Source: Bacteroidales bacterium (GTDB lineage: Bacteria; Bacteroidota; Bacteroidia; Bacteroidales; TTA-H9). Taken from it: DNA of 38,051 bases. Below are positions 9,001 to 14,741 of this stretch, one piece after another (position 1 is the first letter of the stretch; the number at the start of each line of letters is the position of its first letter). The stretch lies in the NCBI GenBank assembly GCA_028689615.1, contig JAQVCV010000046.1:1-38051 (forward strand), read 5' to 3'. The notes under the pieces are model-generated. The model was not told where the DNA came from and did not search any database. It saw only the letters and a program-made list of their open reading frames with translations. The position numbers were made by a program, and so were the translations under genes.

Positions 9001-10193
9001 GCGAGTGGAGTGGAGCTTATTCCAACCGCTCCCTTACAGTAAGTGGAACTACTACCCAGGAGGAAGTATTCCATGGTGTGATTGGCTGGGCTAATTTGCA
9101 ATGGCCTGCTACAGCTACCATTACCGTGGGTGGTTCTGAAACTATCTATGGTCAGGCCTTTATTGACCGCGGCATCACCGAAGCTGCCGGTGCTACATAC
9201 GGTCTTACGGCAGAAATTGGTGTGAGCGATGCAAACACCGATCCTTCTACATGGCTTACCTGGACTGCTGCTACATTCAATACCCAGAGTGGTAATAACG
9301 ACGAGTTCTCTGCAGCAATCGGCTCTGTCCTGACTGAGGGAACCTACTACTATACTTACCGTTACAGGTTTGGTGAAAGTGCTGCCTATTACTATGGTGG
9401 TACGGACGGACAATGGAACGGAACCTCAAGCATCTCGGGTGTACTGACAGTGAATGCTGCCTCTAGCGATAAGACCCTCAATGTAACTGTTTTCTTAGAA
9501 GGTCCGTTTGATGGAAGTGCTATGACAACCACACTCAATACCGAAGGCTTGATTCCGCTCACTCAGCCTTACAACACCGACCCCTGGCTCTACGAAGGAA
9601 CCGAATCGGTTGCTGCTATCCCTGCCGATGTTGTGGATTGGGTGTTGGTTGACCTGCGCGATGCCGATGCTCCCGAGAATGCTTTACCCGCCAATTCACT
9701 TGCCGGCTGGCCCAAGGCCATGTTCTTAAAGAATGATGGTTCGCTGGTGGATTTGGATGGTAATGCCCCGAATATTGGTAATCCTACGGTTACCAACAAC
9801 CTCTATATCGTGATCCGTCACCGCAACCACCTTGATGTGATGAGTGCTTTCGGACTTTCGCTTACAGGTGATGTTTATAGCTATGATTTCTCCACTGGTA
9901 TTGACCAGGCTTATGGAGGTGCAAATGGTTATAAAGAGATATCTGCCGGTGTATTTGGAATGGTTACCGGTGATATGGACGGAGACAGTGATATTGGTGT
10001 GAATGACTTCACGCTTTGGGCAATTGATTTCGGTAATGCCCCAGTCTATATGAATACTGACGTTGATATGGATTCTGATGTGGGTGTAAACGACTTTACC
10101 AAATGGGCATCCAACTTTGGTATTGCAAATCCTGTCGAAAGTGGTATGGCACCTGTTACTTACAGGTCGCAGGTTCCTGGAATAGAAAAATAG
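3003..10193 (+). CDS. giant secreted multidomain adhesin with dockerin-like C-terminus
   Basis: This 2396-residue protein begins with a signal peptide (1-20, ending SSWG|Q). In order, the approximate regions are: a sandwich domain (21-200); a BNR-associated N-terminal-type domain (200-350); a long Ser/Thr/Asn-rich right-handed beta-helix (355-900); two tandem copies of a CARDB-like plus choice-of-anchor-J-like pair (910-1200 and 1203-1490); two FN3 domains (1490-1660); another choice-of-anchor-J domain (1660-1820); an FN3 domain; and two carbohydrate-binding-like sandwiches (1925-2150). The C-terminus is a 'FLEG.FDG...RHRNHL' module (2159-2322) and two calcium-loop repeats (2323-2375, GDMDGDSDIGVNDF and DVDMDSDVGVNDF). 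There is no T9SS sorting domain. The likely role is extracellular adhesion or polymer binding; no catalytic residues were recognised. It is the first gene of an operon. Confidence 0.9.
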   Translation: MRKLFTLLIALFLWAGSSWGQTVTIGTGTSTSSSLPINAYYGYSYSQQIYTQAQIGTAGVIEKIRFYKSTTGTVSNSGAWVVYMGHTSKTSYSSTTDWIASSGLTTVFNGTVTFPSSGWMEITLSTPFSYNNTDNLVIAVDENTTSWNSSSVSWYSFVPGTDYRSLYYYADATNPNPASPPTGTRSTSVNQVQLVYQSGMTFTSSTTVTASSNPVLPGSTDQPVVALQVVVDGSVSPFSVSGVDFTTSGTTNVADLSSAKVYYTTSSTFSNAVPYGSAISSPSGTLAFTGTQALSSGNNYFWLCYDIAAGATPFNVVDATCTQFVTTESGSTTRFPTETNPVGSRTVRAPLSGTYTIDNTMPTAGTNYNSFTEAIDDLNGIPLGGPVVYNVTAGQTFAKTVGTTPYNYAYAILNIGTAVNTITFQKSGSGSNPVLSITGSSATNDFGMFLYGTDYITFNGIDVSSAGTTSTDYLEAGFYLQGPADDNCMYVTIKNCLIDLNAANTSSKGIYTYANAPTTTAGSNHNNTFQNVVVQDAYSGVYMSGNSAYFDYSNSVTGCTFQNLGSNLSTAIYPAYLYYQEDLTFTGNTIQNITGAGSIYGLYTSGIFGNLTCTGNTVQNYTGTSTSSTAYGMYLSLSNDATGDISGNIVKNVVNAYSAYGVYLYGGSNTLLDFSGNDISGVNYNGSSSSVAYGLHIGGGTTLNIFNNFIYDIKAAASTGSPGVRALSFGGGTTANVYYNTVYIDYTSTAATNKSAALYLTTSPTTLNMNNNIFVNNCDMTTGTVAAAFYKSSTALTNLASTVNNNLYYAGTPGAKNLIFYDGTNSDQTIEAYKTRVAPRESASVTENPPFLSSVAPYNFRFAEDENTVVESSGITISGINDDYDKNIRQGSAGYAGTGISPDLGAIEFEGRNPNLATLDMGATALVTPITTGCYTAAESVTITVKNWGIDPIDFSADPVTVTTEITGAVTQTLSALVSSGTLAPGATQDVVMSTTLDMTTAGVYTFNASTSVTGDGTPGNDAMAAATRTVVATNAIPFVENFDASTTLPTGWTATSWSVGTDHANPSTGNGLYKNLYGTVPTGQIYMPKLGPVVATDNLSFEYRIVDWTGYPSTATPNTPEWGAVDIYGSTDCGVNWSVIGSIDPANHVSSTDWAEKIFSLVAFDGADHIIIRIDVQRLNGDWYIDFDNFEVMTPPTLDAGATALVAPASAGCFGSAETVTVTIKNLGPNTLDFSVNPVTVNTEVTGAVTQSLTATVNTGTLEPDATMDVPMTGTLDMTTVGTYTFNATTVLVGDGNATNDAMPAATRTVTASLAIPFSETFNAATTTPAGWNTSGWTIASSHGRDGNGLYKNMWSSATTGTFILPKVGPVVAGNELLFDYRLVNFTGYPATALSNSSDWGSITIKVSSDCGTSFADLAVINNTNHTSTTDWATMSYSLAAYEGESIIVKFEAEWLDGDYYADFDNFEIRVPATCLKPTSPLATPGIYSAELSWTETGTATSWDVQYGDQGFVLGAGTTVAAGTNPYTLGSLTPEHDYTYYVRANCGGGDYSDWSVAKNFTTLPSCPVPTALLATPGVNDAELAWTENGTATLWDVEYGDQGFVLGAGTTVNDVTNPYTLTPLTANYNYSYYVRANCGGGDYSDWSVVKNFSTTQVPATLAFTEDFETGFGNWTVINGTQTNKWVAGTAVAHGGTQSAYISNDAGVTNAYTITSSSTVHIYRDITFPAGADGYALSFWWKGLGETSLYDYLRVSLVETSVVPVAGTLLSSGQIGTNYYNQETWQNPTIMIPNTHAGTTKRLVFTWKNDGIDGTQPPVSIDDILLQTATYASVTTDAVTAIAATTATSGGNVTADGNLPVTARGVCWNTTGTPTTADSKTTDGTGTGTFTSSMTGLTAGTPYYVRAYATNALGTSYGSEETFSTLHAVTFNVDMSTAEGFDPETGSVYISGSFATWPEPGTNPALQMARVGVTDIFTITLSLSAGDIQYKYFAGTGWEGGEWSGAYSNRSLTVSGTTTQEEVFHGVIGWANLQWPATATITVGGSETIYGQAFIDRGITEAAGATYGLTAEIGVSDANTDPSTWLTWTAATFNTQSGNNDEFSAAIGSVLTEGTYYYTYRYRFGESAAYYYGGTDGQWNGTSSISGVLTVNAASSDKTLNVTVFLEGPFDGSAMTTTLNTEGLIPLTQPYNTDPWLYEGTESVAAIPADVVDWVLVDLRDADAPENALPANSLAGWPKAMFLKNDGSLVDLDGNAPNIGNPTVTNNLYIVIRHRNHLDVMSAFGLSLTGDVYSYDFSTGIDQAYGGANGYKEISAGVFGMVTGDMDGDSDIGVNDFTLWAIDFGNAPVYMNTDVDMDSDVGVNDFTKWASNFGIANPVESGMAPVTYRSQVPGIEK

Positions 10194-10202
10194 TGTAATT
10201 TT

Positions 10203-10232
10203 GGGAATACATACCAACGGGTATGTATTCCC
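10203..10232 (+). terminator. perfect 13-bp intra-operon hairpin
   Basis: GGGAATACATACC (10203-10215), an AACG loop, and GGTATGTATTCCC (10220-10232) are followed by TTT. The hairpin sits between the stop at 10193 and the next start at 10250. The short T-tract suggests partial termination or transcript-end protection, which would lower expression of the downstream genes relative to the giant protein. Confidence 0.7.
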
Positions 10233-10249
10233 TTTAAAACTAAAAGATT

Positions 10250-11548
10250 ATGGTTCGGAAATTGTTGTTTTTAAGTCTTTTTCTGATAGGGCTAGTCGGT
10301 GTCTCAAGCAACCTGTTTGGTCAGAATCCGGTATATGCCTGCGATATCAGAAATCACGACCTTGTTTCGCCAACCGAGTTTGAATTTGATCTGTTCATTT
10401 CGAATTCGGGATCGGTTGATTTTGAACTTGCCAATTACCAGGCTGGTATTCAGGTGGCACCCTCTTTTGTCAATGGAGGTACCATCAGTGCAGCCCTTGT
10501 AAGTGGTAGTTCTGAACTCACAGTTGATCAGCAACCTTCTGCCATAAGTTTCGATCAGGCTACTTCCTGTATCATGTTAGCTCCGGCAGCTCCCCCGCGC
10601 GAGCTTCTGGGTGGTGGTGTTTCGGCCACCTCCGGTACGTTGATAGCTGAGAATAATGGCACAAGGGTTTGTAGAGTTCGACTGACCAACACGGCAGCTT
10701 TTGGTTCAGAGGCTATGGCTCCCGACTGGAATTTCTCTGTCGAACCCTATAACACGGTAGTTTCGGCCTTCGTAGGTCCGGCCGATCAGAAAGTGAACAC
10801 CATCATTACTGAGAGTGCAAATCACAGCCGTGCGATTGCCATGAAGGCTTATCTCGAGGGTGCTTATGATGCCGATGCCGATGCCATGAATGCCACATTG
10901 CACGATGTGTTGCCTTTGGTGCAGCCCTTCAATGTGGAACCGTGGAATTACACCGGAACTGAGAGTGTATCTGAGATTCCTGCAAATGCTGTTGATTGGG
11001 TGCTTGTCGAACTCCGCGATGCAACTGAAGCTTCTTTAGCAGATGCCTCTACAACCAGAAGCAAACGACCTTGTTTCATTACCGATCAGGGGCAGATCAT
11101 CAGTCTTGACGGTCTATCGTCTGTTGAGCTTAATTTTGTTCCAGAGAATCTTATCTTCCCGGTTATCCGGCATAGGAATCATCTCGATGTAATCGGCAGC
11201 GGTTCGTTGCAAAACATCGCTGGAGTGATGACCTATGATTTCTCAACTTCGATTGATCAGGCCTTTAATAGTGGAGCAGGATACAAACAGATTGATGTCT
11301 CTCCTGAAGTATATGGATTAGTGGCTGGCGATGCTGATGTTGACGGCGAAATTGGAGTGAATGATTTTACTCTTTGGGCTGTTGATTTTGGTAATGCCCC
11401 AGTTTATTTTAATAGTGATATGGATATGGATGGCGATATTGGGGTGAATGACTTCACCAGATGGGCTGTAAACTTTGGTATTGCAAATCCTGTTGAAGGG
11501 ATAGTACCTGCAAAATTGTATAAATCTCAAATTCGCGAAAATAAATAA
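10250..11548 (+). CDS. secreted protein with possible cohesin-like domain and dockerin-like tail
   Basis: This 432-residue protein has a signal peptide (1 to about 25, ending NLFG|Q). Residues 26-190 form a beta-sandwich-like region with phrases such as FELANYQAGI, NGGTISAALV and RVCRVRLTNT. I compare these with cohesin-type sandwiches, but that is inference. Residues 198-360 are the 'YLEGAYDAD...VIRHRNHLDV' module also present in the giant protein upstream. Residues 361-410 contain two calcium loops (GDADVDGEIGVNDF and DMDMDGDIGVNDF), followed by the tail LYKSQIRENK. The D-x-D-x-D...D pattern of each loop is intact. It lies 22 bp upstream of the T9SS-sorted gene at 11571. Carrying both a possible cohesin-like and a dockerin-like end, it could act as an adaptor. 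Its function is not established. Confidence 0.88.
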   Translation: MVRKLLFLSLFLIGLVGVSSNLFGQNPVYACDIRNHDLVSPTEFEFDLFISNSGSVDFELANYQAGIQVAPSFVNGGTISAALVSGSSELTVDQQPSAISFDQATSCIMLAPAAPPRELLGGGVSATSGTLIAENNGTRVCRVRLTNTAAFGSEAMAPDWNFSVEPYNTVVSAFVGPADQKVNTIITESANHSRAIAMKAYLEGAYDADADAMNATLHDVLPLVQPFNVEPWNYTGTESVSEIPANAVDWVLVELRDATEASLADASTTRSKRPCFITDQGQIISLDGLSSVELNFVPENLIFPVIRHRNHLDVIGSGSLQNIAGVMTYDFSTSIDQAFNSGAGYKQIDVSPEVYGLVAGDADVDGEIGVNDFTLWAVDFGNAPVYFNSDMDMDGDIGVNDFTRWAVNFGIANPVEGIVPAKLYKSQIRENK

Positions 11549-11570
11549 TTAATTTTTAATTTTAATTTCT

Positions 11571-13649
11571 ATGAAAAAACCAATTCTTTTACTCTTTGCG
11601 TTGTTTCTTCTTGGAACAACTTTTGCCGAACAATTATCCTGGCGGTTTGCGAATCCCAGAATAATTCGTATCTCAAACGCCCAACATTTGCAATTTGATG
11701 TGCAGGTAAAGGCTGATTTACCTGGAACTTACCTCTGGGCAGGCACCATTAAGTTTAATTTTAACACTGCAACTTTTAATAACGCTGCAGGTTCTTGGTC
11801 TGTTCTTACCCAGGGTGCTTTTAGTGGCTTAAATACTGCCGGAGGTTTGAAATACACTGTAACAAAAACTATTACAAGTATTACTGGTGGAAAGGCCTTT
11901 AACATTGCTTTGACAGGCGATTTAAATGCAGCATGGAATGGTCCGAATGGTGATGATTTTGCAGAAATACCTGATGATTGGACTACCATAGTGCAAGTTT
12001 CTGCCCGTTTACTGGATGTTTCTGGCAACGCAATTGCTGGTATTGATTTTTACGAAGCGGGTATGAATGGTCCTACAAGCCAACAGTACCAGACAGGCTT
12101 TGAACCAGGTGAAGTTGGGTATTATCAGAACCCCAGCTTATTCGATTCACGTGATTTCCTGAGTGCTTACACTGGTCGTTTCTATTCAACCACTCATGGT
12201 TGGTCACAAATTGGAGGATTGACCAATAATGTGCAGTACACCAACTGGGGCACGGCTGTAAGCACTACGATCTGGGAGGGTAATGCCGCAATAGAGCAAG
12301 CTGACAACACCGCTGCTATGTTTAACAATCTTAACATTTTAAACGGCGCAACTCTTGACATCGCTGCCAACAAGTATGCCACTGTGAACGGTGACCTCAC
12401 CAACACCGGTCTTGCTGTCAACCTCACCGTTGCCAACAGCGGTTCGCTTATCACCAACGGTACTGTTACAGGTGAAGGAACCATTTCTACTGCTGTTGCT
12501 GCCAACGAGTGGCATCTTATCTCTATGCCAATTCCCGGACAGACTGCCAACAATTTTATGGGTGAATATTTGCAATCCTATGCTGAGGCTACTAATACCT
12601 GGAGCTACATCACCGACGAAACAACTCCGCTCACTGTCGGTAAAGGCTATGCCACCTGGGCATCGGATAAAAGCTATGCCGGTGTGTTCAATACCGGAGA
12701 TTACCCTGTAGCCGGACTGACCTTTGGTGGTGCTTTACATGGTTTTAATCTCGTTGGAAATCCTTATCCTTCAGGGTTGGATATTTCATCGGTAAATACA
12801 TGGGGTTCCAATATTACGGCCAATACATGGGTATGGGATCAAAGCATCAGCAACTATCAGACTAACCTGCCTTTAATCGGTGCTGGTCAGGGATTCTTTG
12901 TGCAGGCCAGCGGTGCTCCTTCATTCCAAATTCCTAATACCGGTCGTGCGCATAGTGCAACTGGTATCCTGAAGAGTGAAGTTGTTAATCAACTTAGAAT
13001 ACACATCGAAGGAAATAATTGTGCTGATTATACCTACATTCGTTTCGATCAGGGTTCTACCTCTTCGTATGATTTTGACTACGATACACCCAAGATGTTT
13101 GGTGCTGCCGATGCTCCCCAACTCTACACCCAGATTGTTTCCGACAATTTCGCCAACCTCACCCGCAACGTACTGCCCCAGATTGATGGCAACGATGTGG
13201 TGAAGATGAACCTGAAAGTGGGTGCCGCAGGTACTTACACCATCACCGCTTCGGATCTCGAGTCGTTTACCGACGATGTGACTGCTACCCTCGTTGACCT
13301 TCAGGCCGGTATCAGCCAGAAACTGAACGACAATGCTGTTTACACTTTCACTGCTGAGCCCACCGATAACGAAGCCCGCTTCCTTATCCAGTTCAAATCG
13401 GCCACCGGCGATGTGGAAAACGATACCTACGGAATCCGTATCTATGCTTTCAACAACCAGGCTTACGTTGACATGCCGGCCAACGTCAACGGTATCGTGA
13501 CCGTTTACGACATGGTAGGTAAAAAACTGACTGAAGTTTCGGCCCATGCCGGACTGAACACCATCGCCCTGAATTTCAACGCTGCCAACTACCTGATCTC
13601 GGTGAAGAGCAACGTGGGTACCGTGAACAAGCAGGTGTTTGTGAAATAA
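11571..13649 (+). CDS. T9SS-sorted surface protein, possible cohesin-like scaffold (copy 1)
   Basis: This 692-residue protein has a signal peptide (1-19, TTFA|EQ). Residues 20-180 form a sandwich (LQFDVQVKADLPGTYLWAG, then FNFNTATF, later FAEIPDDWTTIVQVSARLL and AGIDFYEAGM) with the strand pattern of cohesin-type folds. Its sequence alone does not prove that. Residues about 215-310 look like a short beta-helical stretch. Residues 313-600 hold the WHLISMPI and NLVGNPYPSGLD region common in Bacteroidota secreted proteins. Residues about 618-692 are a T9SS type A sorting domain (YDMVGKKL, NAANYLISV, final KQVFVK). T9SS cargo crosses the outer membrane and is usually anchored or released there. 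The 3' part is visibly richer in G+C than the 5' part. It is about 60% identical by eye over the N-terminal region to the protein at 18550. Confidence 0.88.
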   Translation: MKKPILLLFALFLLGTTFAEQLSWRFANPRIIRISNAQHLQFDVQVKADLPGTYLWAGTIKFNFNTATFNNAAGSWSVLTQGAFSGLNTAGGLKYTVTKTITSITGGKAFNIALTGDLNAAWNGPNGDDFAEIPDDWTTIVQVSARLLDVSGNAIAGIDFYEAGMNGPTSQQYQTGFEPGEVGYYQNPSLFDSRDFLSAYTGRFYSTTHGWSQIGGLTNNVQYTNWGTAVSTTIWEGNAAIEQADNTAAMFNNLNILNGATLDIAANKYATVNGDLTNTGLAVNLTVANSGSLITNGTVTGEGTISTAVAANEWHLISMPIPGQTANNFMGEYLQSYAEATNTWSYITDETTPLTVGKGYATWASDKSYAGVFNTGDYPVAGLTFGGALHGFNLVGNPYPSGLDISSVNTWGSNITANTWVWDQSISNYQTNLPLIGAGQGFFVQASGAPSFQIPNTGRAHSATGILKSEVVNQLRIHIEGNNCADYTYIRFDQGSTSSYDFDYDTPKMFGAADAPQLYTQIVSDNFANLTRNVLPQIDGNDVVKMNLKVGAAGTYTITASDLESFTDDVTATLVDLQAGISQKLNDNAVYTFTAEPTDNEARFLIQFKSATGDVENDTYGIRIYAFNNQAYVDMPANVNGIVTVYDMVGKKLTEVSAHAGLNTIALNFNAANYLISVKSNVGTVNKQVFVK

Positions 13650-13678
13650 TATTGTTAAACATTAAACCTTACAAATAG

Positions 13679-13912
13679 ATGAAAAAGCACATTCAATTGT
13701 TTGCTATTGTTGCACTTGTTGCATTTCCCCTGATTACCTTCAGCCAGCCCCAGCCACCAAACAACAATCCTGGTGGAGGAGCTCCTACACCAGGTAACCA
13801 GGTTGGTGGTGGTGCCGCCCCCATTGGCGGAGGCTTGGCTCTGCTGCTGGGTCTTGCTGCCGGTTATGCCGGACGTGCTGTTTATGATGCCAAGAAGAAA
13901 CTGGCAGAGTAA
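13679..13912 (+). CDS. small exported protein with C-terminal membrane sorting-type tail
   Basis: This 77-residue protein has a signal peptide (1-22, ending TFS|Q), a Pro/Gly/Asn-rich linker (about 23-47), a PIGGG motif, one hydrophobic helix (about residues 52-66, LALLLGLAAGYAG) and a basic end (R..YDAKKK). The tripartite motif-helix-basic layout is that of sorting tails. It resembles the small Bacteroidota proteins that I recall as having PID-CTERM-type tails, although the D is G here. It follows the T9SS gene by 29 bp and ends the operon before a strong terminator. Its role is unknown; an envelope-anchored accessory of the surface complex is one possibility. Confidence 0.8.
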   Translation: MKKHIQLFAIVALVAFPLITFSQPQPPNNNPGGGAPTPGNQVGGGAAPIGGGLALLLGLAAGYAGRAVYDAKKKLAE

Positions 13913-13943
13913 AACCTATTCAGTCTGACTGATAATTTATAAA

Positions 13944-13978
13944 AGGCCGACAGTCTGAATTGACTGTCGGCCTCTTTT
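13944..13978 (+). terminator. intrinsic terminator of the first surface operon
   Basis: AGGCCGACAGTC (13944-13955), a TGAATT loop, and GACTGTCGGCCT (13962-13973) are followed by CTTTT. The stem is a perfect 12 bp, 31 bp after the stop of the 77-aa gene. Confidence 0.88.
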
Positions 13979-14288
13979 CCCGTTGATCCTAATAATCTTA
14001 GCCCATATGCAATTATGCGACGTAAATTTTAATGAGTTTTACAATACTTAATACCCGAATCGCGGTAATGTTGGTTCGAGTATGGATAAGTAGTTTCACT
14101 AAGTTTTATATCGAAAAGGTTCAAATTTATATGCATAGTGATTCTGGGGGTGAACGAAGGATGAATGTGGTGGGTGTTATTGTAATACAGTTTATGTTCC
14201 TCGTTACGATTTATCATTGGTGAGAATAGTTCGTCCCGAGTACGAAATGATCACTTTTGGTGAGAATTGTTATACCGCGTCTTGGTGA

Positions 14289-14345
14289 AAATGCGAAGCA
14301 TTTGAGCCTAGAGGCGGTTAATCCCGAAGCGCTTCGCTCTCGGGA
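14289..14345. repeat. two REP-like hairpins with 3-nt loops
   Basis: The first is AAATGC-GAA-GCATTT (14289-14303). The second is TCCCGA-AGCG-CTT-CGCT-C-TCGGGA (14322-14345), a 10-bp stem with one bulged C. Trinucleotide loops are shared with the hairpins upstream of the Y1 transposase at 25720. This suggests REP-type elements, but the stem sequences differ. Confidence 0.5.
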
Positions 14346-14414
14346 CGAAGATCGTACCGAGAGACTTGATAATAATTTTTCTTCACAAAATCAAGTCGAT
14401 TCGGTATAGCTTCG
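14346..14414. repeat. long imperfect inverted repeat, possible structured RNA
   Basis: Three paired blocks are nested: CGAAG/CTTCG (14346-14350 with 14410-14414), TACCGA/TCGGTA (14355-14360 with 14401-14406) and GACTTGAT/ATCAAGTC (14363-14370 with 14390-14397). Small internal loops separate the blocks and the terminal loop is 19 nt. That gives 19 bp in all. It could be a folded RNA or a remnant element. Confidence 0.5.
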
Positions 14415-14741
14415 CTGTTATTAGTTTATTTAGCCTAACCTGCAGGATAACAGCTTTTTGTGTTGATGAATTGCTTCATCGCCAACATATGTGTGATGCG
14501 CTATACTTTGAGCATAAACAGAGTTAACCCGATGATTTTTATAGTATAGTATTTTTGGAATGGAATTATTTCAAGAAAAAATTACTTCTGTTTCATAGTT
14601 TGTTAACGTTATGGTTACATAATTTCCATTCCTTTGCATTAATAAATTGAGTTTTTTGATTCAGGAGTGTTTGTTAGTATTGTGCTGATAATCTGGTGAA
14701 TTAATACAAATGATTTATATATATAAACTAAATCCCTATTT

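Larger units (their letters stand above)
13979..14741. other. long non-coding region rich in hairpins
   Basis: No gene is supported here. The two roughly 62-aa frames at 14029-14223 lie on opposite strands of the same AT-rich DNA and show no protein-like features. The region holds three copies of TTGGTGA(G/A)AAT (14217, 14257, 14282), four inverted repeats between 14289 and 14480, and a lone TATTTTTG at 14550-14557 that matches a -7 element but has no matching -33. The last 180 bp are AT-rich leader DNA for the 14742 gene. Confidence 0.65.

Noticed and set aside
8688-9413. 241-aa minus-strand frame opposite the giant adhesin
   Set aside because: It lies wholly antisense to a convincing domain-rich gene and shows the Cys/Ser-rich composition of a shadow frame. 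The same holds for the antisense frames at 12921-13547 and 28072-28575.
14029-14223. Opposed small frames of 62 and 63 aa
   Set aside because: They overlap each other on opposite strands in AT-rich intergenic DNA, and neither has a signal peptide, a domain or a sensible start context.
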